From positions 62,001 to 126,000 of the forward strand of contig NZ_VDCS01000005.1 of assembly GCF_006265225.1 (NCBI RefSeq): a stretch of DNA of 64,000 nt, given 5' to 3'. The notes under the pieces were generated by a model. It made no database searches, was not told the origin of the DNA, and saw only the letters and a list, made by a program, of their open reading frames with translations. The translations under genes were made by a program, and so were the position numbers. Of this stretch, positions 34,622 to 44,907 are shown one piece after another. The DNA is from Allotamlana fucoidanivorans (GTDB lineage Bacteria; Bacteroidota; Bacteroidia; Flavobacteriales; Flavobacteriaceae). Each line of letters starts with the position of its first letter. The stretch's first letter is position 1.

Positions 34622-36673
34622 ATGAATCAAATCATATTATATATTTTACTTGTTTTGGGAATAAGTCAAATGACAATGGCTCAAAACCCACTATCAAACA
34701 AATATGATTTAATGCCCTGGCCAAAAGAAATCAAAGAAAAACCTGCTAAGTTTTTGATTAATAGCGACGTTACGATCTCAATACACTCAGAGCATTCTGA
34801 GCGAGTTCGTAATGCCGCTGTTAATTTTATTAGACGTCTAAGCGCTCGTACTGGTGTTTTTTTCAACGAAGGCTTTCCGTTAGAAAACAAAAAAGGAACC
34901 ATTCAAATATCGTATGATGAGGTTGTAACACTCAATTTAAAAGCCGATGAATCTTACACTTTAAATACCAACGACTCCCTTATTGAGATTAAGGCTCAAA
35001 CAGATCTTGGTGCTTTAAGAGGGTTACAAACCTTATTACAACTCACAGACCACAACTCGTCAACATACTTTTTTCCTGGAATCAGCATTTTTGATGCGCC
35101 CCGATTTGTATGGCGCGGCTTAATGATTGATGTATCGCGTCATTTTCATCCGGTAAACGTTATTAAACGCAACCTAGATGCTATGGCTTCAATGAAAATG
35201 AATGTATTTCATTGGCACCTTACAGATGATCAAGGTTTTAGAATAGAATCAAAAGCATACCCAAAACTACAAGAACTAGCTTCTGATGGTTTATTTTACA
35301 CACAAGAACAAATAAAAGAAGTAGTAACCTATGCTGATCATTTAGGAATTAGAGTGATTCCTGAAATTGATGTTCCTGGTCATGCGTCAGCCATATTAAC
35401 AGCCTACCCTGAGCTAGGTAGTAAAGCAGATTATCACTATGCCATAGAACGCTTTTCTGGAGTGTTTGACCCTACCTTAAATCCTACCCTTGACACCACT
35501 TATGTATTTCTTGAAACGCTATTTGCCGAAATAACACCACTTTTTCCTGATAAATACTTTCATATTGGTGGTGATGAAAACGAAGGTAAACACTGGAATG
35601 AAAATCAAGAGATTCAAAAATTTAAAAAGAAACATAAGCTTAAAACCAATCACGATCTACAAACTTACTTCAATATAAAACTTGAAAAAATATTAAATAA
35701 ACTGGGCAAAAAACTTATGGGATGGGATGAAATCATGACACCCGATATGCCAACATCTGCTGTGATTCATTCATGGCGTGGCGAAAATGAAGGTCTACCT
35801 AATGGCGGCTCCTTAATAGCGGCGGCTAAAAAAGGCTACCAAACCGTACTCTCAAACGGTTATTACATTGATAGAATGCTTTCTGTGGAACATCATTACT
35901 CAAATGATCCTATTAAAAATATTGAATTAACCCCTGAAGAACGCTCCAGAATTTTGGGAGGTGAAGCCACCATGTGGAGCGAATTAGTAACCTCACAAAC
36001 TATCGATTCTAGAATATGGCCAAGAACAGCAGCTATAGCAGAACGTTTTTGGTCAAGCAAAGACGTAAATGACGTTGAAAACATGAGAAAACGCCTTAAA
36101 ACCGTTTCTTTTCGGCTAGAAGAATTAGAACTTACCCACATAAAAAACAAAGCGGTCATTTTAAGAGGTATGACAAATAATCAAGATATTTCATCGCTTG
36201 AAACACTTACAAACATTTGTGAACCCTTAAAAGTTTATGCCAGAAATAAAGATGGGGTTGAGTACAAAACCTATTCTCCTTTTAATTTATTTGCAGATGC
36301 CTGTATTGTTGATGCGCCAGATGCTCTTATTTTTAATCAACATGTTACTGCCTTTATAAAAACACCCAATAACAACAATCAAACTGCTGTACTAAATTGT
36401 CTCTATAAATGGGCTGCAAATGATGCCCAATTTTCAAAGCTTAGAATGAATCCTAAGATAAGCGCATTAAACACCTTATCAAAAAGTTTGTCAAACGCTT
36501 CAAAAGGTTTATCAGAAGTACTACAAAATGAAGATATTTCAGAAACCACTATCGATCAAATTCAATCGAATATTGACATTTTAAGTCAGGAGTTTATGGA
36601 CACAGAAGTTGTTATTATAGACGCTTTAAACAAACTTGTTTCCTATTGTAAAACAAACCTAAAAACTAACTAA
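34622..36673 (+). CDS. Family 20 beta-N-acetylhexosaminidase, secreted
   Basis: A 683-residue glycoside hydrolase. It has a signal peptide (MNQIILYILLVLGISQMTMAQ), an N-terminal GH20b-like domain (residues ~25-155) and a catalytic TIM barrel from ~160. RGLMIDVSRHFHPV, FHWHLTDDQGFRIES and IPEIDVPGHA are GH20 signatures, and the Asp318-Glu319 catalytic pair is in HIGGDENEGKHW. GH20 enzymes release terminal GlcNAc or GalNAc using the substrate acetamido group. An extra C-terminal helical part (~500-683) is present. It likely works in the periplasm on oligosaccharides brought in by SusCD. Confidence 0.95.
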   Translation: MNQIILYILLVLGISQMTMAQNPLSNKYDLMPWPKEIKEKPAKFLINSDVTISIHSEHSERVRNAAVNFIRRLSARTGVFFNEGFPLENKKGTIQISYDEVVTLNLKADESYTLNTNDSLIEIKAQTDLGALRGLQTLLQLTDHNSSTYFFPGISIFDAPRFVWRGLMIDVSRHFHPVNVIKRNLDAMASMKMNVFHWHLTDDQGFRIESKAYPKLQELASDGLFYTQEQIKEVVTYADHLGIRVIPEIDVPGHASAILTAYPELGSKADYHYAIERFSGVFDPTLNPTLDTTYVFLETLFAEITPLFPDKYFHIGGDENEGKHWNENQEIQKFKKKHKLKTNHDLQTYFNIKLEKILNKLGKKLMGWDEIMTPDMPTSAVIHSWRGENEGLPNGGSLIAAAKKGYQTVLSNGYYIDRMLSVEHHYSNDPIKNIELTPEERSRILGGEATMWSELVTSQTIDSRIWPRTAAIAERFWSSKDVNDVENMRKRLKTVSFRLEELELTHIKNKAVILRGMTNNQDISSLETLTNICEPLKVYARNKDGVEYKTYSPFNLFADACIVDAPDALIFNQHVTAFIKTPNNNNQTAVLNCLYKWAANDAQFSKLRMNPKISALNTLSKSLSNASKGLSEVLQNEDISETTIDQIQSNIDILSQEFMDTEVVIIDALNKLVSYCKTNLKTN

Positions 36674-36675
36674 AC

Positions 36676-37524
36676 ATGATACTTATAGCAGACAGCGGGT
36701 CTACCAAATGCGATTGGATACTCTATGAAAATGCTTCCTCAGAACCATTAAGAATAAAAACCAAAGGACTCAATCCTGCTATCCTCAATAAGAAACAATT
36801 CATCAAAATTATCGCAGACAACCAAGACCTTAAAACCTATAAAAATGACATTACCCAAATTAAATTTTTTGGAGCAGGTTGTGGTTCAAAAAGGAGTCAG
36901 AAAAAAGTAAATAGTATTCTTAAACTCTATTTTGAAAACGCAGAGGTTATTACTAATGAAGATACTATGGCCGCTATTATGGCTACCACAAAAACACCTG
37001 CTGTAGTTTGTATTTTAGGTACAGGTTCTAATTGCTGCTATTTTGATGGAAAACATATACACTTAAAAACGCCTTCATTTGGTTACATTTTGATGGATGA
37101 GGGCAGTGGAAACTATTTTGGCAAACTGTTATTACAATCGTATTTCTACGAACGCATGCCCAGTGATTTAAGGTCTATTTTTGAAAGTACTTTTAACGTA
37201 AAAGAAAAAGCAATTATAAAAGGGTTGTATAAATCAAAAACACCTAATAAGTATCTAGCTGCTTTTGCTCCTTTTTTGTTTAAATGTGAATCGCATCCAT
37301 TCATTCAGCGTATGCTATTTAATGGTATAAATGCATTTATTGAAAACCATGTTCTAAAGTACCGGGAAACCCTAAAAGAAGTACCTATTCATTTTGTGGG
37401 TTCTATTGCTTATTACGCACAAGATTATATCAAACAAGCACTTCAGGAACGCGGTATAAAGGCCGGAAAATTTGTAAAAAGTCCTATGGAAAGTATTATT
37501 AGTCAGCAAACTGAATTATCTTAA
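36676..37524 (+). CDS. N-acetylglucosamine kinase, BadF/BadG-type ATPase family
   Basis: A 282-residue kinase of the ASKHA superfamily. The phosphate-1 loop is MILIADSGSTKCDWILY at the N-terminus; the phosphate-2 region is VCILGTGSNCCYFDG, followed by GYILMDEGSGNYFGKLLL, which is typical of GlcNAc kinases of this family. The product would be GlcNAc-6-phosphate, feeding the NagB fusion. It follows the GH20 gene by 2 bases and overlaps the VCBS gene start by one base. Confidence 0.85.
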   Translation: MILIADSGSTKCDWILYENASSEPLRIKTKGLNPAILNKKQFIKIIADNQDLKTYKNDITQIKFFGAGCGSKRSQKKVNSILKLYFENAEVITNEDTMAAIMATTKTPAVVCILGTGSNCCYFDGKHIHLKTPSFGYILMDEGSGNYFGKLLLQSYFYERMPSDLRSIFESTFNVKEKAIIKGLYKSKTPNKYLAAFAPFLFKCESHPFIQRMLFNGINAFIENHVLKYRETLKEVPIHFVGSIAYYAQDYIKQALQERGIKAGKFVKSPMESIISQQTELS

Positions 37525-40500
37525 TGCAATCAAACCACTTCGTTATGGTATTAAGACAAAAAGCAACATTACGTATTCTATTAATTATAGGTCTTTATGC
37601 TATTCTTACCTTAGTACTTCATAGCTGTTCCACCGAAAACAAGCCAACTACTACAAACACCAAGCAATTTACGTTAGTAGACAACAACCACAGTGGTATT
37701 CATTTTAAAAATACAGTAAAAGAAACCCTCTATTTTAATTTCATCAACTACGCTTACATCTATAACGGTGCGGGTGTAGCTGTGGGCGATATAAATAATG
37801 ACGGTCTTGAAGATTTGTTTTTTACTTCAAACCAAAATTCAAATAAACTATACCTCAACCAAGGAGATTTTACCTTTGAAGACATTAGCGCAAAAGCTCA
37901 AATTGAAGATAAAGCAGGTTGGACAACAGGAGTCACCATGATTGATATCAACAATGACGGTTGGTTGGATATTTATGTATGTAAATCTGGTGCACTACAA
38001 AGCCATGAGCTTAGAAAAAATAAACTCTTTATCAATCAAAAAGATAACACCTTTAAAGAAGAAGCTGCCAAATACGGATTAGATCATTTTGGCTTTTCTG
38101 TACAAGCCTATTTCTTTGATTACGACAAAGATTCAGATTTAGATATGTATTTGGTTAATCACCGTGCAGACTTTCAAAACAATACGGTTATTAATGCAAA
38201 AATTCAAGCGCATAAAGAACCCTATCATTCTGATCAACTTTTTAGAAATGACGGTACTACATTCACCAATGTTACCAAAACAGCAGGCGTAGAAAATAAA
38301 GCTTGGGGATTAAGCGCTAGTATTGGAGATTTTAATAATGATAACCTGCCAGACATTTATGTAGCCAATGATTTTTTAGAACCCGATTTTCTTTATATCA
38401 ATCAAGGTGATGGCACCTTTAAGGATGAGATTTTAAAACGCTTTAAACATATAGCCGCAAATAGTATGGGGTCTGATTACGCCGATATTAATAATGATTT
38501 AAAACCAGATTTAATTGTTTTAGATATGATGGCCGAAGACCATATACGAGGTAAGCAAAATATGGCCACCATGAGTACAGAAAATTTCAATTTGATTGTA
38601 AATAGTGGATATCATCATCAATATATGTCTAATATGCTTCAGCTCAATAACGGAAATGGCACGTATAGTGAAATAGGTCAGTTAGCGGGTATTGCTAAAA
38701 CAGACTGGAGTTGGGCGCCTCTTATAGCTGATTTTGATAATGATGGTTATAATGATTTATTTGTAAGTAATGGTATTGAAAATGATCTTTCTAATCAAGA
38801 TTTCAGAAATCAAATGCGAGAGAATATCAGGAATCGTAAAAAAGTTTCACTTGAAGAAGCTATTAGCATGATGCCTTCAGAAAAACTGAGCAACTACATG
38901 TATCGAAATAATCAGAACCTAACTTTTGAAAACAAAACAACAGACTGGGGGATTGACCAGAAAGTAAATTCTTGCGGAGCTATTTACACCGATTTAGATA
39001 ATGACGGAGATTTAGATTTAGTTTTAAATAACCAAAGTGACGCAGTTTCTATTTACAGAAATAACGCAAACTCCAATTATATTAGTTTTAAATTTGAAGG
39101 CTCTGACAAAAACACAAATGGATTAGGCTGTACGGTTTCGGTATTTTCTCAAGACTTACAGCAATCAAAAACACTCTTCCCAAGCAGAGGCTATCAATCT
39201 TCGGTTACCAATAAATTGCACTTCGGCTTAGGCAAAAACACAGGCATTGATAGTGTTATTATACAATGGCCTAACCAATTAAAGCAACGGCTTGAGCATA
39301 TAGAAATAAATCAAACTTTTGTGGTAAAGCAAGGTGATGCAAGTAAATCGCATTCTGATTCAAATCAAAACCCACCAGAATGGTTTGCACCTATCAATTC
39401 AGAATCTTTAGGTATTAACTACAGGCAAAAAGAAAACCAATATGATGATTTTCAACATCAGTTATTGCTTCCTCAAAAACAATCTGAAAAAGGCACCCCC
39501 ATTGCTGTTGGCGATGTGAATGGCGACACCTTAGATGACCTTTTTATTGGCAACGCCCAAAACGCCGCCGCAGCACTTTATATTCAAAATTCTGATGGCA
39601 CTTTTTTTAGCAGCAGCGTGTCTATATTTAATACCGATAAAGTATTTGAAGATACCGATGCTCAATTTGTGGATATAGATGCTGATGGCGATTTAGACTT
39701 ATATGTAGCGTCTGGTGGTTATGAAATAGAAGAAGAAAGTCCACTGCTACAAGACCGCATATATCTGAATAATGGAAAAGGACTCTTTTCAAAACAGGAT
39801 GTTTCACCAAATCTTATGAATAGTAAAAAAGTGGTTTTTGCAGATTGGGACAACGATGGTGACCAAGACGCATTTATTGCAGGCGGTGTTATACATGGTA
39901 AATATCCACAAGCATACCCTTCAAAATTATTAAGCAATGAAAATGGCACATTAACAGCTGTTGGTACAAATATATTTCCAATTGCCGAACTAGCTATGGT
40001 TAATGATGCTATTTTTTCAGATTATGACCAAGATGGTGATCTTGATATTATTGCCGTTGGCGAATGGATGGGTATTGTCTTTTTTGAAAATAAAAACAAT
40101 GTGTTTGAAGCGAACAAAACACTGTTAAACTCAGATGTTTCAGGGTGGTATCAAACCATAAAAGAAATAGATGCAAATAACGATGGGTTTCCTGAATATT
40201 TAGTTGGTAATTGGGGCAATAATAACAAATTTCATCCTTCTGAAACAAAACCGCTTCACATCTATGCCGATTATCTTGATGATAACAACTCCTTTGATGT
40301 GGTTTTAAGTAAAGTCTCTAAAACGGGTGATTTACTACCCGTACGCGGTAAAGAGTGCTCATCACAACAAACACCTTTTATAAATGATAAGCTTAAAACA
40401 TACAAAGCCTTTTCTAATTCTACACTTCCAGACATTTATGGCGCAGATAAGCTTGCCCATGCCTTGCATTACCAAGCAACCACGTTTAGCTCTTTAATAC

Positions 40501-40847
40501 TTAAAAACAATAAAGGCGTTTCTTTTAGTGTGGAAAATCTGCCAATAGAAACCCAATTTAGTCCAACATTAAGTTTTGCGCTCCACGACATAAATCATGA
40601 TGGTTTTATCGATGTTTTGGGCGTGGGCAATGTGTATGATGCCGAAGTGGAAACCATACGCTATGACGCCTCAAAAGGCTATATCCTTTTAGGTAATTCT
40701 TCGGGTAAATTCACCTGCCTAAAAGACCTAAGTTTTTTCAATGATTTTGAAGCTAAAGCCATTAAAAAAATCACTATTAAAGGTCAGACTCATATGCTTA
40801 TTCTAAACAAAAACAGTACCCTAAATATCTTTAAATTGAAATCATAA
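37524..40847 (+). CDS. Large VCBS/FG-GAP and ASPIC/UnbV lipoprotein
   Basis: An 1107-residue surface or periplasmic lipoprotein (lipobox VLHSC, Cys35). At least ten calcium-type loops of the form DxNNDGxxD are visible (DINNDGLEDLFF, DFDNDGYNDLFV, DLDNDGDLDLVL, DIDADGDLDLYV, DINHDGFIDVLG). They form FG-GAP beta-propeller blades before and after a central ASPIC/UnbV-type segment (SRGYQSSVTNKLHFGLG). Such proteins often accompany SusCD genes, and glycan or protein binding is assumed. It is coupled to the kinase gene, so it belongs to the amino-sugar operon. Confidence 0.85.
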   Translation: MQSNHFVMVLRQKATLRILLIIGLYAILTLVLHSCSTENKPTTTNTKQFTLVDNNHSGIHFKNTVKETLYFNFINYAYIYNGAGVAVGDINNDGLEDLFFTSNQNSNKLYLNQGDFTFEDISAKAQIEDKAGWTTGVTMIDINNDGWLDIYVCKSGALQSHELRKNKLFINQKDNTFKEEAAKYGLDHFGFSVQAYFFDYDKDSDLDMYLVNHRADFQNNTVINAKIQAHKEPYHSDQLFRNDGTTFTNVTKTAGVENKAWGLSASIGDFNNDNLPDIYVANDFLEPDFLYINQGDGTFKDEILKRFKHIAANSMGSDYADINNDLKPDLIVLDMMAEDHIRGKQNMATMSTENFNLIVNSGYHHQYMSNMLQLNNGNGTYSEIGQLAGIAKTDWSWAPLIADFDNDGYNDLFVSNGIENDLSNQDFRNQMRENIRNRKKVSLEEAISMMPSEKLSNYMYRNNQNLTFENKTTDWGIDQKVNSCGAIYTDLDNDGDLDLVLNNQSDAVSIYRNNANSNYISFKFEGSDKNTNGLGCTVSVFSQDLQQSKTLFPSRGYQSSVTNKLHFGLGKNTGIDSVIIQWPNQLKQRLEHIEINQTFVVKQGDASKSHSDSNQNPPEWFAPINSESLGINYRQKENQYDDFQHQLLLPQKQSEKGTPIAVGDVNGDTLDDLFIGNAQNAAAALYIQNSDGTFFSSSVSIFNTDKVFEDTDAQFVDIDADGDLDLYVASGGYEIEEESPLLQDRIYLNNGKGLFSKQDVSPNLMNSKKVVFADWDNDGDQDAFIAGGVIHGKYPQAYPSKLLSNENGTLTAVGTNIFPIAELAMVNDAIFSDYDQDGDLDIIAVGEWMGIVFFENKNNVFEANKTLLNSDVSGWYQTIKEIDANNDGFPEYLVGNWGNNNKFHPSETKPLHIYADYLDDNNSFDVVLSKVSKTGDLLPVRGKECSSQQTPFINDKLKTYKAFSNSTLPDIYGADKLAHALHYQATTFSSLILKNNKGVSFSVENLPIETQFSPTLSFALHDINHDGFIDVLGVGNVYDAEVETIRYDASKGYILLGNSSGKFTCLKDLSFFNDFEAKAIKKITIKGQTHMLILNKNSTLNIFKLKS

Positions 40848-40849
40848 TC

Positions 40850-41197
40850 ATGTGCACAGTATCGGTCATGCCTAATGAGATAAAACAGTTAAAATCAAGC
40901 CACCAAGAGACAAACTATTATGTATGGCATGAGATCGTTAAAATTTCTCATACAGATTTGTATTATAAACTTATCAACTGGCTAAGTGGTGAGTTTGATC
41001 TTTTTCTTCAAGATAATCACTCTCAATTTACTGTATTCTTTCCTAATGGTTGGTTTAAAATTTCAGTACGTCAAACGCATTCTAAACGTATTACCATCGA
41101 TATTCTGGTTAACAGCAAACGCAAAAAGAGCGGACTTAAAATGAATAATCACGTACATCAAATACTTACCCATGTTTTAAGCCTTTCTAGTAACTAA
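40850..41197 (+). CDS. Hypothetical 115-residue protein, unknown function
   Basis: It lies 2 bases after the VCBS gene and so is the last gene of the operon. There is no signal peptide or membrane segment. Two short beta-rich stretches (SQFTVFFPNGWFKISVR, KRITIDILV) and a helical end are visible. I do not recognise the family. An internal ATG at residue 7 is another possible start. Confidence 0.45.
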   Translation: MCTVSVMPNEIKQLKSSHQETNYYVWHEIVKISHTDLYYKLINWLSGEFDLFLQDNHSQFTVFFPNGWFKISVRQTHSKRITIDILVNSKRKKSGLKMNNHVHQILTHVLSLSSN

Positions 41198-41521
41198 GGC
41201 TATTTACCGTATTTCATTTCATCCTTCTTCTGTTCAATTAAATAATATAAAAAAGCGCCTACATAAATGCAAGCGCTTACTTAGCTATTAATTCCCTAAT
41301 CCGAAGTTAGAATTAAGGATTGCATATTACAATTTATATAAATGAAGCTGTGTAACAAATGTTACATAACTACAAGAAAACACAAACTCCTTAGCTTATT
41401 TTATCTGAATTACTTGATAAATATACTAACTTTAAAACATCTAGTAATAAACCACATAGCGTGTGTGTTTGTTGATTAACATGATTTAATTAAATAAATT
41501 TCTTTAAATACAATTTATCAA
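41198..41521. other. Intergenic region with a palindrome and a weak hairpin
   Basis: 324 bases. AAGCGC (41253-41258) and GCGCTT (41273-41278) could form a weak terminator of the amino-sugar operon. A clear dyad lies at 41351-41366. Otherwise I see nothing coding. Confidence 0.5.
41351..41366. promoter_or_regulatory. Dyad TGTAAC-N4-GTTACA upstream of the decarboxylase gene
   Basis: A perfect 6-bp dyad with a 4-base centre, 156 bases before the decarboxylase start. The shape is like a Crp/Fnr-family site, but no such regulator is encoded nearby. Confidence 0.4.
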
Positions 41522-43003
41522 ATGGGTGCAGAACAACAAGACGTATCACAAGAAACCTTAGATCCCACAAATTGGGAAACCACAAGAAAACTCATGCATC
41601 AAATGATTGATGATGCCATAGATTATACTTCTAATTTAAGACAACGACACGTTTGGGAACAAATGCCTTTAGAGAAAATAAAGCAGTTAGAAACACCTTT
41701 ACCACAAGAGTCAACAAACTTAGAACAGGTTTATCATCAGTTTAAAAACACTATTCTACCTTTTCCTATGGGAAATATTCACCCCAGATTTTGGGCGTGG
41801 TATATGGGTAGCGGCACGGTTTCTGGGTTTTTAGGCGACTTTTGGGCCTCGGTGATGAATCCTAATTTAGGGGGAGGAAATCATGCAGGTCATAAAGTTG
41901 AAGAACAGGTAATTAATTGGATTAAAGAAATGATGCGCTTTCCCCCTAGTTCGAGTGGCCTTTTAGTTAGTGGCGGATCTATGGCCAATTTCACAGCATT
42001 AACCGTTGCCCGAAATATAAAACTAGGGTACGATGTTCGGCAAAAAGGCATCACAAAAGAAACTGCAAATAAGTTTGTTATATATGGGTCCAGTGAAATT
42101 CATAGTTGCAATCAAAAAGCACTTGAAATATTAGGATTGGGAGCTGAAAGTCTACATAAAATTCCTGTTAACGCTGACTACACCATAAACTTAGCAACGT
42201 TGGAAGATCAGATTACAAAAGACAAAAACAAAGGATTGGTACCTTTTGCCATTATTGGTACATCAGGCACCATAAATACGGGCGCTATTGATGACTTAAA
42301 AGCGCTTTCTAACATTTGCAAAAGAGAATCCCTATGGTTTCACGTAGATGGAGCCATAGGTGCTGTTGCTGTGTTATCAGACATAGCAAAACCCCAATTA
42401 GCAGGCATTGAACTGGCTGATTCTATAGCTTTAGATTTACACAAATGGTTACACATGCCTTTTGAAGCAGGTTGTGTGTTAATAAAAAATCATGAGGCTC
42501 ACAAAAACACCTTTTCCGTTATTCCTGAGTATTTAGAAAAACATGACAGAGGTCTCGGATCTGGTTCAGATTGGTTTAGCGAATACGGTTTACAACTCTC
42601 CAGACGATTCAATGCTCTGAAAATTTGGATGTCACTAAAGGAACATGGTGCAAAAAAGTTTGGCCGAATGATTACCAAAAACATCAATCAAGCACATTAT
42701 TTAGGCCGTCTTATTAAAGACCATAATCAACTTGAACTCCTTGCTCCTATTGGGCTTGATATTGTTTGTTTCAGATATCATGTAAATTATTTATCTGAAG
42801 AAAAACTGAACGCCATAAACAGGGAAATTAAACTGCAAATAGAGGAACAAGGATTGGCTATGATAGGGTATACCAGTCTGCAAAGCACCTATTGCCTGAG
42901 GGTAGCTATTGCAAACCATAGAACACGTTATGAGGATTTTGATCTATTGGTGAACGCCATTCTGGAAATTGGAGTTCGAATTTCAGGAAGCCTTAATTCA
43001 TAA
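41522..43003 (+). CDS. PLP-dependent group II amino-acid decarboxylase
   Basis: A 493-residue enzyme of the aromatic-L-amino-acid / glutamate decarboxylase type. The PLP Lys is Lys308 in DLHKWLHMPFEAGC. GGSMANFTALTVARNI and HVDGAIGAVAVLS (Asp binding the PLP nitrogen) are typical of the fold. The substrate (aromatic amino acid, Glu, or other) cannot be told from the sequence. It is monocistronic and convergent with the AraC-TPR regulator gene (8-base gap). Confidence 0.85.
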   Translation: MGAEQQDVSQETLDPTNWETTRKLMHQMIDDAIDYTSNLRQRHVWEQMPLEKIKQLETPLPQESTNLEQVYHQFKNTILPFPMGNIHPRFWAWYMGSGTVSGFLGDFWASVMNPNLGGGNHAGHKVEEQVINWIKEMMRFPPSSSGLLVSGGSMANFTALTVARNIKLGYDVRQKGITKETANKFVIYGSSEIHSCNQKALEILGLGAESLHKIPVNADYTINLATLEDQITKDKNKGLVPFAIIGTSGTINTGAIDDLKALSNICKRESLWFHVDGAIGAVAVLSDIAKPQLAGIELADSIALDLHKWLHMPFEAGCVLIKNHEAHKNTFSVIPEYLEKHDRGLGSGSDWFSEYGLQLSRRFNALKIWMSLKEHGAKKFGRMITKNINQAHYLGRLIKDHNQLELLAPIGLDIVCFRYHVNYLSEEKLNAINREIKLQIEEQGLAMIGYTSLQSTYCLRVAIANHRTRYEDFDLLVNAILEIGVRISGSLNS

Positions 43004-43011
43004 ACAGCTTC

Positions 43012-44907
43012 CTATTTTTGAACCAACAAGTTTTGATTGTTTCTAACGGGTATTTTGAGGTTAGACGCAAATGTTTTAAAATCTTTATGATCTTTTATTT
43101 TATCAAAAGCAGGCACTACAGCAGCCCATGCTACAAAGGCATGCTTTGGTTCCTTTTCTAACATCTTAACAGCCATTTCAGCTTGATTAGATTGCGCATA
43201 TAACACAGCTAACGACCAATTTTTCCATGGTGAATTTGGCCAGTTATTTACTTGTTCAATAATTTCATTGGCTTTTTCAAAATCGCCCATTTCTGCATAA
43301 ATCCCTCCTAAAGAAGCTACCATTCCTGGGCTGTTTTCATAAAGCTTTCCATAGGCTTCTTTAGCATTCAAAAAATCATTTTGTTGTCTATAAATAAAAC
43401 CCTTAGCTAAATAAGCAATAGCATTATTGGGTGCAATTTCTAATGCTCTTTCTACTTTTTCCATGGCTCCTTTATAATCTCCATAATAAGCTAACATCCA
43501 GCCTGACCATGCTATATACTTAGCGTTTAATGGGTCTAATTTTTCAGCCAACTCATGATGTTGTAAAGCCTTTGCCCGATCGCCTACTAGCAAACAATAC
43601 CATGAATAATCATAATGCACATTAGCCATACTGGGGTTTTTAGTCAATAAATAATCAAACAATTTTTCGGCTTCATACCAGTTTCTATCATGATAAATAT
43701 GAATACTTGCAATGGCAGCATAGGCTTCTAATAACGACGTATCTAATTCTATAGCCCTATTTGCAGCCATTAATGCTTTTTCAAAAACATCTTTATTCTG
43801 TGAAGCACTGTGCCCCAAAATTACGTAACCATAAGCCAATCCTGCATATGCCAAGGGTTCGGCAGGATCATCATCTAATGCTTTATATAAAAATTGTAGC
43901 CCTTTATCAAAATCTTCTTGAGATGATTTATGGAGATAATACATACCACGAATATAATTCTTATAGGCACTGGTATTGACTACTCTATGGTTAGCACTAT
44001 GAAATTGATTTTCGGACACATAGGGCATGCCCGTAAGCTTTGCAATTTTTTGAGCCACCAAATTTTGAATAGAAACGATATGCTCTAATGAGGTGTTATA
44101 ATTTATAGACCCTGCATTTACACCATCAACCTTATTAATGGTTATATTTAAACGCATACTATCATTATCTGAATAATATACCTCACCAGAAACTATAAAA
44201 TCTACACCAAGCTCTTTTATAATCTTCGCTTTTGTTTTGCTACTATTCTTATACTTTACTGTGGTGGCTCTTGACAATACATTGAACTGGTTTATTTGTC
44301 CTAATGATTTTGTAAGTCCGTCATGAATGCCTTCAGACAAAACATCTGAATCCATTAAATTTGAATTTACCTTTAAAGGCAGTATGGCAATAGATTTGGG
44401 TTTTTGGGTTTTTGTATTGCCTGCATAAAAATAAAACACACCTATACCTAAGGCGATAAAAAATAATACACCTAAATGAACTGAACGTAATTTTAAAGTT
44501 CCTAACTGAAAATATGCTTTTTTGGTATTTCGATTTAAATTAATCTCAGCATTTGTATGAATATTTTCTGTTTTATGCTTCAATTCGCCTGGCGAACATT
44601 TATAATGCTGCTGAAAGCACTTGGTGAAATATGAAGGACTATTAAAGCCAACAGCATAGGCTACTTCTGAAACATTTTTTTCATAATCTTTTAAGAGTTC
44701 ATAACCCTTTTGCAATCGAAAGATTTTAATATATTGACTTGTTGAAACACCATTTAACCGTTTTAATTTTCGATGAAGCTGAGACCGGCTCACCCCTATA
44801 TTAGAAGCCAGATCGTTCACCCCAAAGTTTTCGTCATGATAATTTTCTTCTAAAATATTATTCAGCCTTTCAACAAAGGATTGCCCTAAAGATGATTGAG
44901 AATTCAT
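43012..44907 (-). CDS. Membrane-anchored AraC-type regulator with TPR repeats
   Basis: A 631-residue protein. Residues ~10-115 hold an AraC-family double helix-turn-helix (DLASNIGVSRSQLHRKLKRL, VSEVAYAVGFNSPSYFTKCFQQHYK). A membrane segment follows (LGVLFFIALGIGVFYFYAG, ~150), then a FlgO-like beta region (KSIAILPLKVNSN) and a long run of TPR units (residues ~320-610). The DNA-binding end is thus cytoplasmic and the TPR part outside the inner membrane, so it may act as a one-piece sensor and regulator. It is divergent from the lipoprotein gene at 45152. Confidence 0.85.
   Translation of the reverse strand: MNSQSSLGQSFVERLNNILEENYHDENFGVNDLASNIGVSRSQLHRKLKRLNGVSTSQYIKIFRLQKGYELLKDYEKNVSEVAYAVGFNSPSYFTKCFQQHYKCSPGELKHKTENIHTNAEINLNRNTKKAYFQLGTLKLRSVHLGVLFFIALGIGVFYFYAGNTKTQKPKSIAILPLKVNSNLMDSDVLSEGIHDGLTKSLGQINQFNVLSRATTVKYKNSSKTKAKIIKELGVDFIVSGEVYYSDNDSMRLNITINKVDGVNAGSINYNTSLEHIVSIQNLVAQKIAKLTGMPYVSENQFHSANHRVVNTSAYKNYIRGMYYLHKSSQEDFDKGLQFLYKALDDDPAEPLAYAGLAYGYVILGHSASQNKDVFEKALMAANRAIELDTSLLEAYAAIASIHIYHDRNWYEAEKLFDYLLTKNPSMANVHYDYSWYCLLVGDRAKALQHHELAEKLDPLNAKYIAWSGWMLAYYGDYKGAMEKVERALEIAPNNAIAYLAKGFIYRQQNDFLNAKEAYGKLYENSPGMVASLGGIYAEMGDFEKANEIIEQVNNWPNSPWKNWSLAVLYAQSNQAEMAVKMLEKEPKHAFVAWAAVVPAFDKIKDHKDFKTFASNLKIPVRNNQNLLVQK

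Noticed and set aside
43761-43979. 72-residue plus-strand frame inside the AraC-TPR gene
   Set aside because: Antisense shadow of the TPR region.
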